This document shows positions 9,840 to 17,406 of a stretch of 63,262 nt of DNA, in pieces. Position numbers and translations under genes: made by a program. The notes below the pieces were generated by a model, which had not been told where the DNA came from, did not search any database, and was given only the letters and a program-made list of their open reading frames with translations. The stretch is from Bacteroidales bacterium (GTDB lineage Bacteria > Bacteroidota > Bacteroidia > Bacteroidales > UBA932), in contig WRMN01000010.1 of the NCBI GenBank assembly GCA_009777095.1, forward strand, positions 1-63,262. The letters run 5' to 3'. Position 1 is the stretch's first letter, and every line of letters starts with the position of its first letter.

Positions 9840-9908
9840 GATGAAGATAGATGAAAATAGATGAAGATGGTCGAAAATAATCTTTATCAACCTTCATCTA
9901 TCTTCATC
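9840..9908. repeat. Inverted repeat of GATGAAGATAG-type low-complexity units
   Basis: The 16-mer GATGAAGATAGATGAA (9840-9855) is perfectly inverted at 9893-9908, with a 37-nt spacer. Both arms are built from a short GATGAA(G/A)AT(A/T) motif that also fills 9820-9870 and recurs at 17297-17347 after the AAA ATPase gene. This looks like a genome-specific simple-sequence family found in spacers. There is no T-run, so terminator function is doubtful. Confidence 0.6.
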
Positions 9909-9971
9909 AACCTTTATCAACTTTCATCAATCAGTTGTCATAACCCGTTACTCGTAACTATATATAAAAAT

Positions 9972-12158
9972 ATGAAAAATAGAATTTGCGGCCTTGTCAT
10001 TGCCGCCTTACTGCTCATTCCCTTATCCCTTACTGCCGACGAGGGCATGTGGTTGGTGCAATTGTTGGAAGAAAACCTTATGCGCCAAATGAAAGCCAAA
10101 GGATTGGCTTTAGATGCTAAGGAAATTTATAATGAAGAAGGCCAATCAATAGCGGGCGCTATAGTATCCTTGGACTTTAGCTGCACAGGCAGTATGATTT
10201 CCGACAAGGGCCTGATGATTACTAACCACCATTGCGCCTACGATGATATTCATAAATTAAGCACGCCCGAAAAAAACTATCTGGAACAGGGCTTTTTTGC
10301 TATAACGCAAAAGGACGAAATTCCTATACCAGGTAAATCGGTGTACTTTTTACGAAAAGTATTAGATGTAACCGACGAGGTAAGGGCTTGTAAAGATTCG
10401 GTGGTAGAGGCGCGCGGAGGAGAAACTGCCGTAACTATGCGTGCAGTCTTTAGCGTAATTGAAAAACGCTATAGCGCTAAAGATACCACCTGCACGGTCT
10501 CGTGTGCTTACATGTGGCGGGGGTTGAAGTACTACCTGTATTTTTATGAAGTCTATAATGATGTTCGCTTAGTGGCCGCTCCGCCGATGAGTTTAGCGGC
10601 CTTTGGCGGTGAAGCCGATAACTGGCAATGGCCGCAGCACAAAATCGACTTTACCATATACCGCGTATATAGCGGAAAAGACGGACAGCCGACTGAATAT
10701 GCAGCCGACAATGTTCCGCTCAAGCCGCGTGTTACTATTCCCATTTCTACAAAAGGCGTAGACGATGGCGATTTCGCTATGATATTGGGTTTTCCGGGGC
10801 GTACCGGTCGTTACCAAACCTCGTACTCGGTGGCGCAGAAAAGGGATATTACCAACCCTGTATCGGTGAGCATACGCCGTGCGCGATTGGATATTATGAG
10901 AAAATGGATGGACGCCGATACCTTAACACGGCTTAATTATGCTGATAAATTTTTTGGCATCAGCAACCACGAGGGCTATTTGGCAGGCGAAACAAAATGC
11001 TTCCGCCGTTTTAATGTCGAAGGCATTAAGAAAGCGCAGGAAGTCCAATTTCGCGCATGGGTGGCCAAAGACCCTGTTCAACGGCAACAATATGGCCTTG
11101 CATTGGACAATATCGAAAAGTCGTACCAAATACAAGCCGACATAGAAAAATACTTAACCTATTTCAGGGAAACCCTTGTTACCGGCTCCGAGTTAATCAC
11201 CTTTGCCAACAGGCTCCGCCCTTTCAAAACAGCCTTGGAAAGAAGCACCATTGATTCTACACTCAATGCCGAAACAACGGTGTATAAAAATTTTATAGAC
11301 TACGCCGACAAGTTTTATGAAAAATGCGACCTGCGTATTGAAAAAGAAGTATTGCCTGTGATTTTACGGCAATTTACGGCGAATGTTCCGCAAAAATATT
11401 GGAGCCCTTATCTATTGCAGCTCCATGCCGACCATAACGGAGATGCCCAGTCTATGGCTGATTATCTTTTGTCGGCTTCTTTTCTGCCGAGTAAAGAAAA
11501 GTGTATGGCTTATATGAATAGCCGTCCCTCGGTTAGTGAGCTACTGCAAGATCCGATATTTTTAGTAGCGTCGGGCATCAGTGTTTTGGTGTTCACCAAT
11601 GAAAACAAGGCGGAGTTGGAGGCTTTAGATATGGTTCGCAGTCCTGCGCTCTTTACGCAGGGAATGTATGCCATGAATATTGAAAACGGCATTCCGCAAT
11701 ATCCCGATGCCAATGCTACCATGCGGCTAACTTACGGCACGGTGGGGGGCATTGCTCCGAGCGATGCCGTACAAATGAAGTCGAAAACTACCGACAAGGG
11801 TTATTGGGAAAAATATGACCCTACGGATTTTGAGTTTCATGTGCAGCCGAAAACTATGGAGATGCTTGCCAAGAAAGACTTTGGCCGCTGGGCGAACGAA
11901 GATGGCGAGTTGAATATTTGTTTCATGAGCAACAATGACATTACCGGAGGCAACTCAGGTAGTCCGGTATTGAATGCCACAGGGGAAATTATAGGTTTAG
12001 CCTTTGATGGTAATTTAGAATCCTTAGCCGGCGATGCTTATTTCGATCCGGAATATAACAAATGCGTCAACGTGGATATCCGCGCTGTGCTGTGGGTGCT
12101 TGACAAATATGCGGGCCTTCAATACTTATTAGACGAAATAGGGATATTCAGTAAATAA
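9972..12158 (+). CDS. S46-family dipeptidyl-peptidase (DPP7-like)
   Basis: A periplasmic serine dipeptidyl-peptidase of 728 residues, normal for family S46. The ATG at 9972 directly starts a signal peptide (MKNRICGLVIAALLLIPLSLTA); an upstream in-frame ATG at 9861 would read through the low-complexity spacer and is rejected. The chymotrypsin-like triad is visible: His in TNHHC (86/87), Asp226 in KIDFTIY and Ser662 in GGNSGSP. Eighteen residues after the serine is Gly680 (AFDGN), where DPP11 enzymes that cut after Asp/Glu have Arg (FDRN), so specificity for hydrophobic or neutral P1 residues (DPP7 type) is more likely. These enzymes release dipeptides from oligopeptides for asaccharolytic or mixed growth. 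It is a single gene with its own terminator. Confidence 0.92.
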   Translation: MKNRICGLVIAALLLIPLSLTADEGMWLVQLLEENLMRQMKAKGLALDAKEIYNEEGQSIAGAIVSLDFSCTGSMISDKGLMITNHHCAYDDIHKLSTPEKNYLEQGFFAITQKDEIPIPGKSVYFLRKVLDVTDEVRACKDSVVEARGGETAVTMRAVFSVIEKRYSAKDTTCTVSCAYMWRGLKYYLYFYEVYNDVRLVAAPPMSLAAFGGEADNWQWPQHKIDFTIYRVYSGKDGQPTEYAADNVPLKPRVTIPISTKGVDDGDFAMILGFPGRTGRYQTSYSVAQKRDITNPVSVSIRRARLDIMRKWMDADTLTRLNYADKFFGISNHEGYLAGETKCFRRFNVEGIKKAQEVQFRAWVAKDPVQRQQYGLALDNIEKSYQIQADIEKYLTYFRETLVTGSELITFANRLRPFKTALERSTIDSTLNAETTVYKNFIDYADKFYEKCDLRIEKEVLPVILRQFTANVPQKYWSPYLLQLHADHNGDAQSMADYLLSASFLPSKEKCMAYMNSRPSVSELLQDPIFLVASGISVLVFTNENKAELEALDMVRSPALFTQGMYAMNIENGIPQYPDANATMRLTYGTVGGIAPSDAVQMKSKTTDKGYWEKYDPTDFEFHVQPKTMEMLAKKDFGRWANEDGELNICFMSNNDITGGNSGSPVLNATGEIIGLAFDGNLESLAGDAYFDPEYNKCVNVDIRAVLWVLDKYAGLQYLLDEIGIFSK

Positions 12159-12163
12159 AATTC

Positions 12164-12206
12164 AAATCCCAACAAATTCATTTTGAAGATGTTGGGATTT
12201 TTTGTA
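12164..12206 (+). terminator. Rho-independent terminator of the S46 peptidase gene
   Basis: An 11-bp stem (AAATCCCAACA at 12164-12174 with TGTTGGGATTT at 12190-12200) has a 15-nt loop and is followed by TTTG and T-rich sequence. It lies directly after the stop codon at 12158 and separates this gene from the convergent minus-strand gene at 12273. Confidence 0.85.
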
Positions 12207-12272
12207 TTTTTGTGCCTTACCCCGAAAATACGGTTTTGCGGCTAATGTCTTCATTTGCCCGACACATAAGTT

Positions 12273-13049
12273 CTATTGCATAGAGCGAATTTCTGTCAAT
12301 GTTTTATTTTTAAGATTAGCTACATCTTGTCTGATGGAATTGAGTATCTCTTTCCCTTTCCGGCTTCTGGTAATTTTTTCATATTCATCAATCAGGTCTA
12401 AGATGTCTTTTGATAATTTTTCACCAAACATGATTTCCGATCCACGTTGCTGAGGCTCTAAAAAAGCTTCCATAACAGGATTAAAATCTTTCAGCACTAA
12501 GGCTGTTTTCATTGCTAAATCAAGATTTATATTTTTTTGATATTCAGCACTTAAGTAGTAATAATTATCAATATACTCTTCTCCTCTTGCCGATTTCGAC
12601 AGCACTTCGTCTTTAAAAGAATACATTAAAGGCATATCTATGTAACTCTGGCATCCGCGAACCTCCATTGGCCCTGTTGCGATCTCTAAAGATACCGCTT
12701 GGGTAAAGCATCCTTCTTGACAACGATACCCTGTAACGGTCGCTTGACAAATCTTATTATGAGCTTCTGGCCAACATGGAAAACTGCAAATAATATCTGA
12801 GCCATATATGCCACTTTTTTTTGTTAACATCTCAAACTGTACAGGCACATCATATTTTCTGATATTTTTTTCGACCATTATTGCTAAATCGCTGAAAAGA
12901 ATAATAGTTGATCTACTATGAGGGTCAGAAAATACGTAATTTTCCAGATAAAAGTTAACATGATTATAAGTTACTGTGTGCACTGGCACATTAACATTTT
13001 CTTCTTCATGGAACTCATAATTTTCATTCCTTACAAATAATCGGTGCAT
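12273..13049 (-). pseudogene. 5'-truncated copy of a lipoprotein gene
   Basis: An open frame of 258 codons without a signal peptide. Its first ~75 residues (MHRLFVRNEN onwards) closely match residues about 134-205 of the protein encoded just upstream at 13357-14013, including NFYLENYVFSD, HS(R/K)S and LFSDLAIMVEKN. Before the ATG the same frame continues with residues resembling the neighbour (EKKDNRIMHR against EVRGYTIIHR) but meets a TAG after about 15 more codons. So this copy has lost its signal peptide and N-terminal half, while it keeps the C-terminal part (about 75-258) that the neighbour lacks. That part has several cysteines and a charged helical end. It is probably not secreted or functional unless it is expressed from an unseen start. 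The family is not recognised. Confidence 0.6.
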
Positions 13050-13132
13050 TATTCTATTATCCTTTTTCTCATTATTTTGGAGAGGACAAACAGGTCGTTC
13101 CTTCTACGACCATTGAATTGTTATTTTTTTCG

Positions 13133-13294
13133 TATCTTTGTTTTTTACAAGCTGCAGCATTTTGCAACTTAACCTCTGGGCGCCGGTTTGCAGGGAAAAG
13201 TAAATGTGTTTTTCGAAGAGTAAGTACCTTTCCCTGCAGGTGCGCCTTGTTTGTTTATAAGGTCCACATTATGCAAGGCTATAATGTGGACCTT
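13133..13294 (+). ncRNA. Candidate structured RNA between two gene fragments
   Basis: A perfect -7 box TATCTTTG at 13133-13140 is followed by sequence with no convincing ORF that can form two strong hairpins. The first is an interrupted inverted repeat, GGCGC...TGCAGGGAAA (13179-13199) with TTTCCCTGCA...GCGCC (13229-13246). The second is a perfect 14-bp stem (AAGGTCCACATTAT at 13259-13272 with 13281-13294; 8-nt loop). GC content is higher than in the flanks. No clear U-run follows the second stem, so the 3' end is uncertain. No known RNA family is recognised. It could alternatively be a remnant of a recombination or mobile element that split the lipoprotein duplication. Confidence 0.35.
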
Positions 13295-13356
13295 AATTCA
13301 TCTAAACTCAGATACCAAAAATATATTCCCATAGTCCCGCCCTTTTTCAGATATAA

Positions 13357-14013
13357 TTATAACTTAATACTTTTTGTTGTTGTTACCTCATAGCGTATAG
13401 GTTTGAAGTTATATTTCCAACTATATTTCCAACTGTTTTTTTCGACCATTATTGCTAAATCGCTGAAAAGAGTAATAATTGATTTACTATGAGAGTCCGA
13501 AAACACATAATTTTCGAGATAAAAATTAATATGATTATTAGTTACAAAAGGCACAGCTACTTTAACATTTTCTTCTTCCACAAAATCATCTTTTTCATTT
13601 CTTACATACAAACGGTGTATTATTGTATAACCCCTTACCTCATACAGGCTAATGCCCTTTATATGCTCATCACTCACAATAAGCGACTCGCTAAGAGGTA
13701 AATCGTAATATAAAACAACAGCCATTAATGGGTTTTCAAGTACAAAATTTTTACAAAGACAATACTCTATTATAGACTGAAACAAGACTTCATCTATTCC
13801 TATTTTGTTAATTGATTCCCTGTAATAGCTTTCTCTCGTATTACATGTATAATAAAATGCCAATTCCGATTGATATGTTTCGTTCATTAAATTAAAGGTA
13901 ACCAGATCTATTATATCCGGTTCCCGATTACACGACTGTTCTTTTCCTGTATTACATGTCCAAAAAAACAGTGTTGTAATAATTATTAGCTTAAATAATA
14001 TTATTTTGTTCAT
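13357..14013 (-). CDS. 3'-truncated lipoprotein, homologous to the next gene
   Basis: A predicted lipoprotein of 218 residues (MNKIILFKLIIITTLFFWTC, lipobox Cys20). The middle contains several cysteines and YxE-rich sequence of unknown family. Residues about 134-205 match the start of the truncated copy at 12273-13049. After KNSWKYSWKY (encoded by two tandem 12-bp units TATATTTCCAAC at 13410-13433 on the plus strand) the similarity ends and a short unrelated tail of about 16 residues follows to the stop. The two frames together look like one ancestral lipoprotein of roughly 400 residues that was tandemly duplicated and then trimmed from opposite sides. Whether this N-terminal piece is still made is unknown. 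Confidence 0.55.
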   Translation of the reverse strand: MNKIILFKLIIITTLFFWTCNTGKEQSCNREPDIIDLVTFNLMNETYQSELAFYYTCNTRESYYRESINKIGIDEVLFQSIIEYCLCKNFVLENPLMAVVLYYDLPLSESLIVSDEHIKGISLYEVRGYTIIHRLYVRNEKDDFVEEENVKVAVPFVTNNHINFYLENYVFSDSHSKSIITLFSDLAIMVEKNSWKYSWKYNFKPIRYEVTTTKSIKL

Positions 14014-14041
14014 AATTTAATATAACCTTACATTTTTACAA

Positions 14042-14120
14042 TACCTTTGCGACTAAATAATCAAAATAAAGCCCACGCAAACACGTGAGCATTATTGCTT
14101 TATTCTTAGTTGCTTTTTTT
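14042..14120 (+). other. Spacer with a promoter-like box and weak hairpin
   Basis: The gene-free stretch 14014-14362 contains, on the plus strand, a -7-like TACCTTTG (14042-14049) followed about 15 nt later by AATAAAGC...GCTTTATT (14063-14103) and a run of seven T (near 14113-14119). This could encode a very short transcript of about 60 nt. The rest of the spacer is AT-rich without a recognised feature, apart from the terminator at 14310-14340. The promoter of the minus-strand lipoprotein gene must also lie here, but no clear box was found. Confidence 0.25.
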
Positions 14121-14304
14121 GAACTTTGTGAAGTTTCAAGAAGCAAGATAAAAGCTAAACGCTTTATGTATGAAATTTTGTGTATTGTTTACTCAAGAAA
14201 TATTCAATACGGCAAAATTACAGTACAAAATTATACTATTTTTTTGTAATTGCAAAAGTATAGTTAGAAAATCAAGATGAATTACCTCCAAATCACCATA
14301 ATTC

Positions 14305-14343
14305 AACAAAAAACGGCAAAACCTCTGGTTTTGCCGTTTTCTC
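14305..14343 (-). terminator. Rho-independent terminator of pepD
   Basis: A perfect 14-bp stem (14310-14323 with 14327-14340, arm AAAACGGCAAAACC) has a 3-nt loop. On the minus strand it is followed by a run of T (GCCGTTTTTTGTTG). It lies 20 bp beyond the pepD stop codon. The plus-strand side also ends in TTTT, so it could work in both directions. Confidence 0.85.
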
Positions 14344-14362
14344 TAAAGTTATTCAGAACTAA

Positions 14363-15814
14363 TTACTTAGCAGGTGCATTTTTCAGTGTTTCCAGCAAGA
14401 ATTTCCAACATTTATCCACCGAAGCAATATCTAACTGTTCATCGGGGGAGTGCGGAAAACGAATTGTAGGCCCGCAGGAAATCATATCTAAGTTGGGATA
14501 TACCCCGCCTAATAAACCACATTCCAAACCTGCATGTATAGCGCTGACTAAAGGCTCTTTACCATAAAGTCTTTTATACACCTCTTTCATGGTTTGCAGT
14601 ATAGCCGATGCGGGATTGGGTTTCCAACCCGGATAAGCGCCTGAAAATTCCACTTCGGCGCCGGCTAAGGTAAATACAGCGTTCATTCTGTCGGACAGGG
14701 CTTCTTTAGCTGAATCCACAGAACTGCGAAGCAAGCAGTTTACCTTTAATTCCCCGTTGTTAGACTTCACAATCGCCAGATTAGTAGAAGTTTCTACAAT
14801 AGGAAGGCTATCGCTCATGCGCATTACGCCATTCGGACAGGCATATATTGCCAAAATGATGTTTTTCTGCGTTGTTGCATCTATCACTGTAGCAGGCGCA
14901 GTTATCGGCTCCAACAACACTTTCAACCCTCCATCAGTAGCCGACAATTCGGCAGCCATCACTCTAAACAGTTGCTCCACTGTTTGTTGAATTTCAGTAG
15001 CCTTTCCTGCAGGTGCTACAAAGCTTGCAGAGGCTTCGCGCGGAATGGCATTGCGCAAACTGCCTCCGTCAATAGCAGCTAAACGTATCTTATAGTCCCT
15101 GTCTAATGTGTATAATATGCGCAAAAGAATTTTATTGGCATTGCCGCGTCCCAGAGCAATATCCACGCCGGAGTGGCCGCCTTTCAAGCCTGACACGGTC
15201 AATTTATAAGCCTCATAATTGGCAGGAACACTTTCTTCTTTGTAATTAAAGGTAAAGGTACCGTCCAAGCCTCCTGCGCAACCTGTACACAATTCGCCTT
15301 CTTCTTCAGAGTCAAGGTTAATTAAAATGTCGCCGTTCAAAAGTCCGGGTTTCAAGCCGAAAGCTCCTGTCATACCTGTTTCTTCATCTGCAGTAAACAA
15401 TGCCTCAATAGGCCCGTGTTCCAAATCGTTGGCTTCGAGCACGGCCATGGCCATAGCTAAGCCGATGCCGTTATCGGCGCCTAAAGTCGTACCTTTGGCT
15501 TTTACCCAGTCGCCGTCAGCGTATGCCTCTATGGGGTCTGTTTTAAAATCGTGTACCTTATCGTTATTTTTTTGCGGCACCATATCTAAATGGCCTTGCA
15601 AAATAATGCCTTTACGGTTTTCCATGCCTTTGGTGGCCGGTTTACGGATAATCACATTACCAACCTCATCTACAATAGTTTCCAAGCCTAAATCTTTTCC
15701 GAATTTAGCTGCAAATTCAATGGCTTTTCGTTCATGTTTCGAGGGGCGGGGAATTTGCGTCAAAGCATAAAAATGCTTCCATACGCGTTCGGGGTTTAAT
15801 GTTGCAATACTCAT
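14363..15814 (-). CDS. pepD: Aminoacyl-histidine dipeptidase (M20 family, PepD)
   Basis: A cytoplasmic zinc metallopeptidase of 483 residues, the normal length for PepD, that hydrolyses Xaa-His and other dipeptides. M20 metal-binding motifs are present: GHLDMVPQ (His75, Asp77), LGADNG (Asp114), ADEETG (Glu144/145) and a late SAIHAGLECG with the final His. There is no signal peptide. It could use dipeptides released by the nearby S46 peptidase after their import, which is a plausible metabolic link although the two genes are not in one operon. Upstream is a spacer with short GTTTAATGTT-type repeats and then the 32-bp repeat array that it shares with the divergent AAA ATPase gene. Confidence 0.93.
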   Translation of the reverse strand: MSIATLNPERVWKHFYALTQIPRPSKHERKAIEFAAKFGKDLGLETIVDEVGNVIIRKPATKGMENRKGIILQGHLDMVPQKNNDKVHDFKTDPIEAYADGDWVKAKGTTLGADNGIGLAMAMAVLEANDLEHGPIEALFTADEETGMTGAFGLKPGLLNGDILINLDSEEEGELCTGCAGGLDGTFTFNYKEESVPANYEAYKLTVSGLKGGHSGVDIALGRGNANKILLRILYTLDRDYKIRLAAIDGGSLRNAIPREASASFVAPAGKATEIQQTVEQLFRVMAAELSATDGGLKVLLEPITAPATVIDATTQKNIILAIYACPNGVMRMSDSLPIVETSTNLAIVKSNNGELKVNCLLRSSVDSAKEALSDRMNAVFTLAGAEVEFSGAYPGWKPNPASAILQTMKEVYKRLYGKEPLVSAIHAGLECGLLGGVYPNLDMISCGPTIRFPHSPDEQLDIASVDKCWKFLLETLKNAPAK

Positions 15815-15902
15815 GTAATTTAATGTTTAAAGTTTAATGTTCAAAGTTTAAAAGGTAAAGGTAGGAATTTTTTGGTTAAACACCAAAAAGAAATACAATA
15901 TA

Positions 15903-16030
15903 CCTATTTTTTATCTGTTTGGATAAAAAACTTGCCTATTTTTTATCTGTTTATATAAAAAACTTGCTTATTTTTTATCTATTTAGAAAAAAAACTTGCT
16001 TATTTTTTGTTTATTTAGAAAAAAAATTAG
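15903..16030. repeat. Four tandem 32-bp repeats in a divergent promoter region
   Basis: Four head-to-tail 32-bp units lie at 15903-15934, 15935-15966, 15967-15998 and 15999-16030. The unit has the form C(C/T)TATTTTTTATCTGTTT followed by an A-rich half ending AACTTG. Units 1 and 2 differ in two positions; units 3 and 4 are more diverged. The array ends about 30 bp before the start of the AAA ATPase gene and is about 90 bp from the divergent pepD start. The exact tandem layout without spacers is not that of a CRISPR. It may be a multi-site protein-binding region or an expression-tuning repeat. Confidence 0.85.
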
Positions 16031-16059
16031 AACTTTGCGGCATGAAAATGGCGTAAATT

Positions 16060-17298
16060 ATGATAATACGAAAATTTTATCAAGACAAAATTGAACGAGG
16101 TTTTAAACATGTTCCTATAGTCATGCTGATTGGGGCACGGCAGGTGGGCAAAACTTCATTGATGAAAAACTTTGCAAGAGGTAAGCAGCCTGCTGTTTTT
16201 TTGAATGGACAGAATCCCGAAATTGCCGAACTGTTTCAAAAGTTTTCAACCATAGAACAGTACCTTAGTTCATTATTAAATAAGAAATTAGACGGCTTTT
16301 TGCTGATTGATGAGTTTCAATATATCAATGGCATCTCCACCATGATTAAACTGCTCACCGATAAATATAGTCGTCTTAAAGTTTTATGCTCAGGCAGTTC
16401 TTCCTTAGACATCTTGCAAAAAGTAGAAGAATCTTTGGCAGGCAGGGTCCGCACTATAGAAGTGTTTTCTCTTTCATTTTTAGAATTTTTACTGTTTAAG
16501 GACAAAAAATCGGCAAAACTCTATCAATCTTTTTCTATCGACACTACAAGCTCAGCCCTTACAGTGTCCATAGAATCGGCATTGTCGGAATATTTGGTTT
16601 ATGGAGGATTGCCGCGCGCTTCCTTAATCGATAACAAGAATGAAAAAATTGAAATTCTTCATGATATTTATCAAACCTATTTATTAAAAGATGTCAGAAA
16701 CTATATCAAAAACGAACATGTAATCGGATTTAATAAAATGCTCCGCATTTTGGCAGCGCAAATCGGCAGTTTAGTTAATATTAACGAACTCAGCCGTGAA
16801 AGCGGACTGTCTTATAAAAGCGCCGAAACCTACCTGCATTTATTGGAGCAAATGTATATCATTAAATTGATTGAGCCTTACTATACCAACAAAAGAAAGG
16901 TTATCAACAAGATGAGAAAAATCTATTTTTGCGATTTGGGTTTACGGAATATGATTGAAAATAATTTCAACGATATAAACTCCAGAGCTGACAAGGGGGC
17001 TATTTTTGAAAATTATGTACTATTAGAATTATGGAGAAATAAGGGCGCCGGCGACATACTGCAATTCTTCCGTACTTTCGACGGCACAGAAGTTGATTTC
17101 GTACTCACACAATCAATCGGTAAAAAAGCATTTGAATGTAAGTTTAAAACGCTCGACAAGCCTATTAATCTCATTGGTTTTAACAATTTTTGCGAAGCAG
17201 AAGGAATCAGTCGGAAATACATCATCAACAAAAACTTGAATACCACCCATCAGGGCACAAAATTTATCCAAGGCTTTCTGAGCGCGCTGCTGCCGTGA
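16060..17298 (+). CDS. AAA-family ATPase with DUF4143 domain
   Basis: A 412-residue protein of the widespread AAA/DUF4143 class. The N-terminal P-loop domain shows Walker A GARQVGKTS (Lys31) and Walker B LLIDEFQY (81-88). A helical or winged-helix region (about 215-270) and a C-terminal DUF4143 domain (about 205-390), with a nuclease-like EVDFVLTQ and AFECKF pattern, follow. Biological role in the family is unclear; these genes are often solitary, mobile and present in several copies. Here it stands alone behind four 32-bp tandem repeats. A mini-ORF ATG-AAA-ATG-GCG-TAA (16042-16056) precedes the start by 3 bp and may just be chance. Confidence 0.9.
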   Translation: MIIRKFYQDKIERGFKHVPIVMLIGARQVGKTSLMKNFARGKQPAVFLNGQNPEIAELFQKFSTIEQYLSSLLNKKLDGFLLIDEFQYINGISTMIKLLTDKYSRLKVLCSGSSSLDILQKVEESLAGRVRTIEVFSLSFLEFLLFKDKKSAKLYQSFSIDTTSSALTVSIESALSEYLVYGGLPRASLIDNKNEKIEILHDIYQTYLLKDVRNYIKNEHVIGFNKMLRILAAQIGSLVNINELSRESGLSYKSAETYLHLLEQMYIIKLIEPYYTNKRKVINKMRKIYFCDLGLRNMIENNFNDINSRADKGAIFENYVLLELWRNKGAGDILQFFRTFDGTEVDFVLTQSIGKKAFECKFKTLDKPINLIGFNNFCEAEGISRKYIINKNLNTTHQGTKFIQGFLSALLP

Positions 17299-17347
17299 AG
17301 AAGATTGATGAAGGTAGGGGAAGATTGATGAAAGTAGATGAAGATAG
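17297..17347. repeat. Low-complexity GAAGATTGATGAA repeat after the ATPase gene
   Basis: Imperfect copies of (G)AAGATTGATGAA(G/A)GTAG follow directly on the ATPase stop codon. They resemble the spacer repeats at 9820-9908. No terminator hairpin is seen between this convergent gene pair (17298 and 17407). Confidence 0.6.
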
Positions 17348-17406
17348 TTTTGAACCTTGAACTTAGTTTATATTGTATGTGGACTATCGTTCCGACGGCT
17401 TCACAT

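Noticed and set aside
9861-9971. N-terminal extension of the S46 peptidase
   Set aside because: It is encoded by the GATGAA-type repeat spacer and would bury the signal peptide.
12205-12212. Promoter TATTTTTG on the plus strand
   Set aside because: It fits the -7 consensus but lies in the T-run of the S46 terminator and no plus-strand gene follows it.
15903-16030. CRISPR array
   Set aside because: The 32-bp units are directly adjacent with no unique spacers, and there are no cas genes in the window.
16042-16056. Leader peptide ATG-AAA-ATG-GCG-TAA before the AAA ATPase
   Set aside because: Four codons with no attenuator structure; most likely chance.
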